From: Digitaria exilis
Lineage: Eukaryota > Streptophyta > Magnoliopsida > Poales > Poaceae
Assembly (NCBI GenBank): GCA_015342445.1
Contig: JACEFO010001653.1
Span: 2,232,001-2,296,000, forward strand
Direction of reading: 5' to 3'
Length of the DNA stretch: 64,000 nt
In this document: one piece after another, positions 57,301 to 64,000 of the stretch
How the letters are laid out: each line of letters begins with the position of its first letter
Numbering within the stretch: the stretch's first letter is position 1
The notes under the pieces: generated by a model
Database searches by the model: none
The model's input: the letters and a program-made list of their open reading frames with translations, nothing else
Told to the model about the DNA's origin: nothing
Program-made: the position numbers and the translations under genes

Positions 57301-59284
57301 TGCACTACGTTTGAGATGGTTATGGTACCAGTGGGCTGATCCTGATCGACCCTGGGTAGGAACAGAACCTTGCAACGATACCGATAAGCAGCTCTTTCAG
57401 ACAAGTACCATAGTGACAGTAGGAAATGGTGAACGGGCGAGTTTTTGGAAGTCGGCTTGGTTGGATGGCTAGGCACCAAGGGATTTAGCACCAAATCTCT
57501 ATAAGCTGGCCTGGCGAAAAAACCTCAAGGTAAAGGATGAGCTGCAAAACCTGAATTGGACTAGACTAGGGGTCTGTGGAGAATGTCGGAGGAAATGGCA
57601 GAGCTGAGCTCGCTGTGGGGCCTCATTCAGGACGTGCAACTAACTGATGCCCAGGACATGATTACTTGGCGCTCGACCCAGGATGGATGTTACACTGCAA
57701 AGTCGGCCTACAGAATTCAGTTCACTGGCTCTTTCTGTACCTTCAATTGCAAATCTATATGGGAAGCAAGAGTGCGGGGTAAGCATCGTTTCTTCGCATG
57801 GCTACTAGTGCAGCAAGAGATTTTAACAGCTGATTGCCTCATATCAAGAAATTGGCCTTGCCATCCAGCATGTCCTCTCTGTGACCAACATCTTGAAACT
57901 GCTGACATCTAGGTCTTCATTGTGTCTTCACCCAGGAAGTGTGGTTCCTGGTGGAGACGTGGTCTCAAGGGTTGGTCAGGGTGCCTGTTCAAGGGGTGTC
58001 TCTTCAAGAATAGTGGAATTCTTCCTTGCAGGGGCTGCAAAAAGAGCAGAGAAGACAAGGGGCGTCGCTGATGATTTTTACAGTCTAGAACATCTGAAGC
58101 GAGAGGAATCGACGTATTTTCCAGCATGTAGCAATAGCATCAATGCCCTTGAGGGTTTTGGCTTTGATCAAGGAGGATGTGAGGCTCCAAGAGGCTGCCT
58201 GTGGAGGTTCGCTTGTGTATCAATGATAGGACAGCTTATTTCATTGCCGTGTTTGCGAGTTTTTTTTTGTTATTTATGTAATATCAACTATTGTAATTTT
58301 TCGTATGCTTCCCCTCCTTATATGATATGGCAGAGCTCCTGCCTTTTGCAAGAAAAAAATTACTTATGTGAAGGATCAGACAAAACAACCACCCAGAAGA
58401 CGAAATTAGCATAAGAGCACTAGAGAAGGAGTACCTTGAAGTTGCTCGGTTAAGACCGCGGTGCGTTTGTCCCTCTTGTCCCTCAGATCTGTAACCGAGT
58501 TACTCAGCCGCTCGATCATAGTGGTGGTGTCTGAAATTGACTCGGTGGTAAGTTTGACCTTTGATTCCCTGCGCGATTGAACTGCAAAGTTTACACACAC
58601 CAGATTTCAGTCTTCATAACATGACCTCAAGAACCAACCAATTTCACAATCATCTAGCAAGAGTAATGATGCAATGGGCGCCGTTTTGGGGTCAACACAA
58701 GACATAAAAAAAAAAACAAGCGCCATCAGAATAAAAGAGGGTGTTGTGTGGTATGCTATGTCAAGCCCCAAGCCATGCATGGTAAGTTAAGTATTACATC
58801 TGGAAAGGGGATGATGAAATGAAATGCAGAGTCCTGAAAAAGGGCACCAAAATGGGAATCATGAGAAAGCTTAAAGAGGCCCTTGACATACTGGAGAGAG
58901 TTTCGGTGAGCTGAGATTGGAGTTCGCGCAGCTGATCCTTCAGTCCTTTGAGTTGCCCTGCACCATCGAAACCAAACGAATCACACACTGGAAATGGGAT
59001 TCCCGCGGGCCTGGGCTGAGACGAAGGCGGGGACGATGTGGGCAGCAGTTACCTCGTGTGCCTTGGCGCGAGAAGGCCTGTTCGGCGACCGAGCGTGCGG
59101 ACGCAAGCGCGGCGGAGCGCTCCCCCCACTCGCGGTGCGCGGCCGCCCGCCGCAGCAGCGCCGCCGCCGCCGCCTGCCTCCGCTGCGGATCCAGCGCTCC
59201 TGCCCCGCCCACGCCGGGCGCGGTGCCGATGGGGAGCCCCAGCTCGCGGGCGGCCGCCATCTTCTGCTCGACCGAAGACGCCAT
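54320..59284 (-). CDS. SPC25: Kinetochore NDC80-complex subunit SPC25, seven exons, LINE in intron 3
   Basis: Exons: 59284-59053, 58957-58892, 58581-58435, 55493-55377, 55290-55201, 55091-54969 and 54555-54320. GT-AG junctions and phases agree, giving 336 residues. SPC25 pairs with SPC24 at the inner end of the NDC80 complex and anchors spindle microtubules to centromeres. The N-terminal half (GQLKGLKDQLRELQSQL, RRESKVKLTTESISDTT, ALEPLEAKCREDAARQEKI) is a predicted coiled coil. The globular C-terminal domain reads WYEKFLGLKITGREDGVKF, FNKIDLQNPEKEYSFCINF, YNLLGCDVHIKDVDQLV and FKFLRIVREKFQSSAMNG, the plant Spc25 signature. The tail is basic and Ser/Pro-rich (SKNKKRSLPAKRG). Intron 3 (about 2.9 kb) contains a 5'-truncated LINE in the opposite orientation. 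Confidence 0.92.
55564..58370 (+). mobile_element. 5'-truncated L1-type LINE inserted antisense in SPC25 intron 3
   Basis: The element spans about 55573-58361 and is flanked by ACTTATGTG at 55564-55572 and 58362-58370, a 9-bp target duplication. It ends in a short A-tract (GCAAGAAAAAAATT). Reverse transcriptase motifs are in order: EGEKAPGPDGFIGIFLKKSW, HVILIPKKPDARSIGDYRPI, LKLDIAKAFDSVQWDYL-like and LFADAAAIF; then LGLPLHVRRLRRVDFQPLI, and a C-terminal zf-RVT module (WEARVRGKHRFFAWLLVQQ, CPLCDQHLETADI). The endonuclease domain is missing, and several frameshifts and stops (near 55954, 56601, 57071, 57472 and 57912) break the frame. The catalytic FADD motif reads FADA. It is inactive. Confidence 0.9.
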
Positions 59285-60535
59285 CCGCTGCTCGAATCAA
59301 GCGGGGGCCGGCTCTACTCCGACGTCTACGGCCGGTGGTCGGAGGTCGGTGGTGCCTCCGGCTCCGGGCTTCAGGCGGACAGCGAGAATTGGTTTTGGAA
59401 TTGAGATTTTGGGGGGGGGGGGGGGGGGGGGGTTGCGAGGCGGGTCAGGCTTGGGGGAAGGAGATGAGATAGTTGGCCCGGGATGGACGGTGGGCCTATT
59501 CTTATGTTTTTGCTGCTCGGCCTTTATGCTCTCTATTACCAAAACGCGCATCCGTACATGATTCATCTCTATCCCCTGTATGGTTTTTTTTTTCTGCTGC
59601 TGCAGTGATTACTGTAGAACAAAAATAAGTAGTTATATTGTTCAGAGTATAAATATTTTTAGTAAATGCAATGTGAGTAATTTAGATACTCAAAGAATGT
59701 AAAATGAGCGAAACTCTTTAGTCATTAGCAATACCATTGCCGCCATTGCTTTTATATGGTAACATATAACATGGTAAGGCATATAAAATACCAACACAGT
59801 ATATATATTTACAGTAAGGCCAACATTAGTCACTTTGAATTTTATTCACGCTGCCATTAATCTATTTAAAAAAAACTGAATTACTCTATTTATGAGATGG
59901 AGAATATTTGCATGTGCATTATATGGTCATGCACACGAGAGAGTTTCTTCCGTAATGGAAAACGCAACAGTTAACAGGCCAAACAGAACAACTGTTTACA
60001 ATGGGCAGCGTAGAAACAACCAGATCCAGTGACGGCCACCGGCGTACTGCATCATCATCAACATCACGCAGAAACGGACACGAAAGAAACTCTACCCACC
60101 ACTCCACCAGGCTCCGGCTCTCTATCCGCCGGTAGGCGATAGCCCGCTGCGCCTGCCACTCTGCTAGCGCCATCCATCCATCCCCCACCTCCTGCTCCGC
60201 AAAAGATCTGGCTGGCCTGTGTGATGCCGTCGCCCCGCCGAGCGGAGCCACACATTGCCCTCTTCGCCGTCGCCGCGCGGGGCCGGTATGTGTTCTCCAC
60301 GCAACCGCCACTCAATCCATTTCTTGCTCTTCTATAAGAAAAATAGAATCCATTTCTTGCTCTTCTATTAAAAAAAATCCATTTCTTGCTCGGAACACGA
60401 CGGCCAGTTGATGCCTGATTTGGTTGCCTTGCTGATCCCTTCGCGCCGCGCTTCGTTCCAACGCATTCCCCCCGTCCGGCCACCGCAGTAGCGAGGTCCG
60501 CGACGATCGCGAGCGCTGCGGTTAAGCTTCAATCT
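59285..60535. promoter_or_regulatory. Divergent promoter region between SPC25 and the PGRL-like gene
   Basis: 1.25 kb separates the two start codons. It contains an uninterrupted run of 22 G at 59411-59432, AT-rich sequence with a short TATA run near 59800, and GC-richer sequence after 60100. No gene was recognised; minus-strand frames at 59919-60483 have no known domain. Confidence 0.45.
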
Positions 60536-62369
60536 ATGGCGGCCGCCGCCCCGGTCGTTCCCGGGAGCGGCCGCCTCAGCCGCCCGCGCCCACCTCGGGT
60601 GGGGCTGCGCGGCGCGGGGGCGGTGGCGGCCGCCGCGGAGGGGCCGTCCTGCCTCTTCGTTGGGCCAATCGAGACCGCAAGCCAGGAGAAGCTCGAGGCG
60701 CTCTACCATCAGGTGCTACTACTTGGTTTGATTAGTCGCTTCATTCAAGGGAAAAAGGATTCTTTTTCATTTTTTTAATGAGTCCCATCCACAACATTCA
60801 GCCCAACTTGTGAATTATTCTTGCCTTGTTGGATTAGAAGTATCCATTAACACGCTGAGATCGTCAACCATGTGCAGGCCAGGGATTCCTACTACAGCGG
60901 TCAGCCACTGATTGTTGATGACATGTTTGACAAAGTCGAGGTAAATTCAGCCTGCATCTCACTAAATCAATTTAGCTGGCCGAATCAGCCTTCAGCTTAT
61001 GCTCTGACAAATCATTGAACCCTTGACAGCTGAAGCTCCGGCTTTATGGCTCCAAATCTGTTGTAAAATACCCCCGTTGTAGCCTCATAAGGCAATCAAC
61101 ATATGCCGATGCTGAGGTAAACTTTCACATTTTTTTTCGGTTTGAACTTGATTGCATTCCCTCAGCTGTAAGGCGTAGACCTACACTTTGATGTTTCGAT
61201 CGGCCTTTGGGTATAGGGCAGGAGGACCAATCAATGTTTATGGCATTATCAAGTATCTGGATGTTGTTGCTCCTATTTGGCACCTCAGCCTTTCTGGTTC
61301 CCAGTCTCTACACCCTGAGCCTTGCATTTGGAGATGCATTCGGAGCAAGGTACCTCTTGTACGGTAAAGAGTCCCTTGACGCGATAACAAGAGTTAATGA
61401 CCTGGCTTTAGTTGGACTGGGTTACCTGGTTGGCTATCCCATTGCATCTGCGTCTGGTAAGAATCAATCGTAAGTGCTGTTATTTGGAATCTCAACTTCA
61501 CCATACCATGTGATACATATCTCATGTCTTAATTTCCACACATGAGCCAACTGTATGCTTGATTTCTTTTCCTTGATAGTTGGTGCGCTGCGAGGCTTAT
61601 TGTCAAACAATTTGGTTGCACTGAAAGGCTCCTGCCCAAATTGTGGTGAGCAGGTCAGCTTTAGCTCTAGTAACGATAACGGTCAATTATTATTCTCTTA
61701 TCGTTTATCTATAATCATCTGGCAATCTGAGAAACTTGAACATGTTGCGGCCAGGTATTTGCATTTGTTAAGACAGATAAATCCATTCGAGCACCTCATA
61801 GAGCCGAATGTCATGTCTGTGAATGCCCATTGGAGTATCGCACCAAAATTGAGGTATGTGAAAGACCTTGCCATTTTCAGACCACTTTGCAGTGTCGAAA
61901 TGTATAGTTGTGTACATTTGAAATTTTGGAGTTGGACTTGTGTTATTTGGGTGGAGATGCATGCACATACAATTTTCTTTGCCAGTGTACAATACTTTTG
62001 AATCTGCACCAAGTTCTTGCCGTATCACAATTCACAAATCTGTTATCCATTTCTCTACTTCATTGTACAAAGGTTTCGGCCGCTTAATTCTCTGGCACAA
62101 TTGACATGCAGAGATGGGGACAGTAATGAATATTTGAAGATACAATAAAAGCTTTAACTTAGTTTAGGAGCCTTGATTGCAGATCTTCATATATAGGGTT
62201 TTGGGAGTGGAACTATTTTTTGGCATCACAGAACAAAATAAAGATATTTTCTCCTTGCGGTGTTGCTATGCAGAAATCATTGTCGGGGCCTAGAAGAAGC
62301 TGGGTCTACGGCCGAGTTTATCTAGTGAAGCAGGGGCATCCTAGGAAACGGAAATGGATAAAAGATTAA
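60536..62369 (+). CDS. PGR5-like (PGRL1/PGRL2-type) thylakoid membrane protein, seven exons
   Basis: Exons: 60536-60712, 60878-60940, 61030-61116, 61222-61456, 61580-61653, 61755-61853 and 62274-62369. GT-AG junctions and phases agree, giving 276 residues. The Arg/Pro/Ala-rich first 35 residues resemble a transit peptide. Family marks are KLEALYHQARDSYYSGQPLI, DDMFDKVELKLRLYGSKSVV and YPRCSL, then two hydrophobic spans (about residues 113-135 and 160-180). After these come LKGSCPNCGEQV and CHVCECPLEYRTK, paired cysteines like the C-terminal cysteines of PGRL1. PGRL1 works with PGR5 in cyclic electron flow around photosystem I; PGRL2 influences PGR5 stability. The sequence looks nearer to the PGRL2 branch (At5g59400), but I cannot confirm this by alignment. 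Confidence 0.85.
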
Positions 62370-62410
62370 AGTTCCAGTGGCAGCTCCTGAAAAAGTCAAG
62401 ATCATCTTGT

Positions 62411-62500
62411 GAGTGGGCTTATTGTGTTCGAATCCATTGAAAGATGCCACTCTTATTGATCGGGAGTGGGCTTATTGTGTTCGAATCCATTGAAAGATTG
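62411..62500. repeat. 35-bp direct repeat with 53-bp period in PGRL-like 3'UTR
   Basis: GAGTGGGCTTATTGTGTTCG followed by AATCCATTGAAAGAT occurs at 62411-62445 and again at 62464-62498. Located 40 to 130 bp after the stop codon, so likely in the 3'UTR. Confidence 0.9.
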
Positions 62501-63189
62501 ATCAGGACAAGTATTTTGTAAAACTTATACGTTCGTCTCTGACATTTCCAAACACTGGAGATGAACCCATGTTGCATTGCATTCTATCTTTTCTTCTTCT
62601 TCTTCTGTTTTAGATAAACCCATTTCACAATGGTAAAGCGCCACTCTAGGCCACGAAGTTGTCCCTGTTATCAGGAGGGAGGATCGCTGAAAGGCTGAAA
62701 CTCTGCAGTCTGCACCAAACATGTTTAGTCATTTGATCAAAGATGTGGGTGAACCAATTTATTCTGGATAACTCAACATGTATACAAACTTGTTCAGATG
62801 CAATCAGCGTTATACGAGTACATATATGAAATTTTCTGGGTTAATCAGTATGCTCTTAGCTTAAATTGTATAAATCTGGAATCTTTGTTGATACCTGATT
62901 GCACTTCACCGGATCAATAGCATCCGTTCTACACTCAGATTTGGCGTTTATAAGATTAATGAAAGCAGCTCGCATTTAACAGTTGTTGAGTTGTTGGCTT
63001 GAACAAAATTTCATAACACTCCGAACTGGATGTATTTATATATTTACATACCGTACTTTACAGAGACTTGAAGATGTAGAAACTACAGGATAAACACAAA
63101 ACATCCAGAACTCTGCCTCTTTACAAATCCCTCTATCAACCTATCATATTACCTACACCTGCAAAAGAAAAGGAAAATACTATAGCCAC
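62501..63189. other. Convergent 3' ends of PGRL-like and kinase genes
   Basis: AT-rich sequence between two converging genes. It holds a CTT run near 62590 and presumably both 3'UTRs. No gene recognised. Confidence 0.4.
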
Positions 63190-64000
63190 TCAAATTAGTT
63201 TTGGGGAAGGGGCGGGTTTCCCTCTCGTGGCCACTTTCACGCCATTGTTATCCAAGCTCCGACCGCTCGGTCTCTTCTGTAGGTGATTGTTCCCTCCCTC
63301 CTTGGCGTCCTGAAGCTGTTCCAAAGCTGTTACCACCTCGTCCATGCTGGGCCTGTGCCTGGACTCCACTGAGAGGCATTGCAGTGCCAGCGCCGCAGCC
63401 TTCTGAGCCCTAGCGAGGGAGTACTGGCCGCCCAGCCGGGGATCCAGGATGCGGAATATGCGCCGCTTGCTTCTCAAGTATGGTCTAGCCCACTCCACCA
63501 GGTTATGCTCCCCGTTTGGGCGGTTCTTGTCCAGTGCGCGGCGTCCTGACAGCATTTCTAGGAGTACTACTCCAAAGCTGTAGACGTCGCTCTTAGCCGT
63601 CAGATGACCTTGACAAGGTAAAATTAAATTGGTTAGTAGGTTCAGTAATTAGATTCCAAATGGCTCTTACGATTGGCACTAAGATTCCATAGGGAGTGGC
63701 AGCAGTATGACAGTGAACAAAGTGTGACATGGGACTGCAAAATTATTTCTACAATCCTCACAAGTCACAATGCAATTATGTTTCAGATATATTTGCTTAA
63801 ATTTTAGCAATACAATTTCAACCATTTGAGTGTGATCATGGCTCCTGATACTAGTTCTATGTGATGATCTGGGAACTGGAACAACGGCAGTACCTGTCGC
63901 AAGGTACTCTGGAGCTGCATAGCCATGAGTCCCCATCACTCTGGTGGAGACATGGCTCTTGTCACCAGTTGGACCATCCTTGGCCAGCCCAAAATCAGAG
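63190..64000 (-). CDS. Receptor-like cytoplasmic kinase (RLCK VII/PBL type), 3' end; cut by right edge
   Basis: Two exons are visible: 64000-63894 (5' part outside the window) and 63608-63190. The first contains SDFGLAKDGPTGDKSHVSTR (the DFG motif) and VMGTHGYAAPEYLATG (activation loop and APE). The second starts GHLTAKSDVYSFGVVLLEML, continues with SGRRALDKNRPNGEHNLVEW, then RPSMDEVVTALEQLQ, and ends in a Lys/Ser/Pro-rich tail GKPAPSPKLI. These are hallmarks of PBS1-like kinases that relay pattern-recognition receptor signals at the plasma membrane. The glycine-rich loop and any N-terminal myristoylation site lie outside the window. Confidence 0.93.

Noticed and set aside
59049..59566. Alternative frames opposite SPC25 exon 1 and across the G-run
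   Set aside because: Translations are low complexity and depend on the homopolymer; SPC25 exon 1 splices cleanly into the known family sequence.
62411..62445. GTTCGAATCCATTG resembling a tRNA T-loop
   Set aside because: No acceptor stem, D-loop or anticodon arm around it; it is part of the 3'UTR direct repeat.

Overview
The window is plant nuclear DNA from a grass, most probably rice (Oryza) or a very close relative. The signs are AT-rich intergenic DNA, GC-rich first exons with GT-AG introns, dense small inverted-repeat transposons (Stowaway-, hAT-, Mutator- and GGCTGTGTTTAGT-type), L1-type LINE remnants, and protein families typical of a cereal. There are no bacterial operons, CRISPR arrays or recognisable tRNA/rRNA genes. 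Genus and chromosome cannot be proved from sequence reading alone.

Left part (1-8000, minus strand): the 5' four exons of a class I terpene synthase run off the left edge. Next come a potato-inhibitor-I (CI-2 type) protease inhibitor gene and a degenerate tandem copy of it, followed by about 2.7 kb of repeat-rich DNA. From 8017 to 13601 (minus) lies a complete nine-exon Pumilio RNA-binding protein gene.

Middle part (13.6-35.7 kb): mostly transposon-rich DNA holding three compact genes. These are an intronless RING-H2/DUF1117 ubiquitin ligase (21279-22511, +), a small putative plastid membrane protein with a DnaJ-like CxxC zinc module (26331-26789, +), and a DVL/ROTUNDIFOLIA-like small polypeptide (33267-33710, minus). 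Between them lie a LINE fragment, a 751-bp hAT-type element with an 8-bp target duplication, a tandem array of roughly 388-bp units, a foldback element, a possible Pack-type element, and a 157-bp hAT MITE just upstream of the DVL gene.

Right part (35.7-64 kb): a plastid NAD(P)-binding atypical SDR (7 exons, +); a tandem cluster of three GRAS (SCL9/14/33-like) genes on the minus strand, of which one looks intact, one is a multi-frameshift pseudogene and one is truncated by a perfect 52-bp tandem duplication; a Rab5ip/RAB5IF-like ER membrane protein (minus); the kinetochore subunit SPC25 (minus) with a 2.8-kb LINE in antisense inside intron 3; a divergent PGRL1/PGRL2-like thylakoid protein gene (+); and the 3' end of a receptor-like cytoplasmic kinase cut by the right edge (minus).

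The genes do not form one pathway; this is an ordinary gene-rich plant segment. Its most informative features are recent or ongoing structural changes (tandem duplicates decaying, mobile-element insertions with visible target duplications). I found no convincing previously undescribed multi-gene system.
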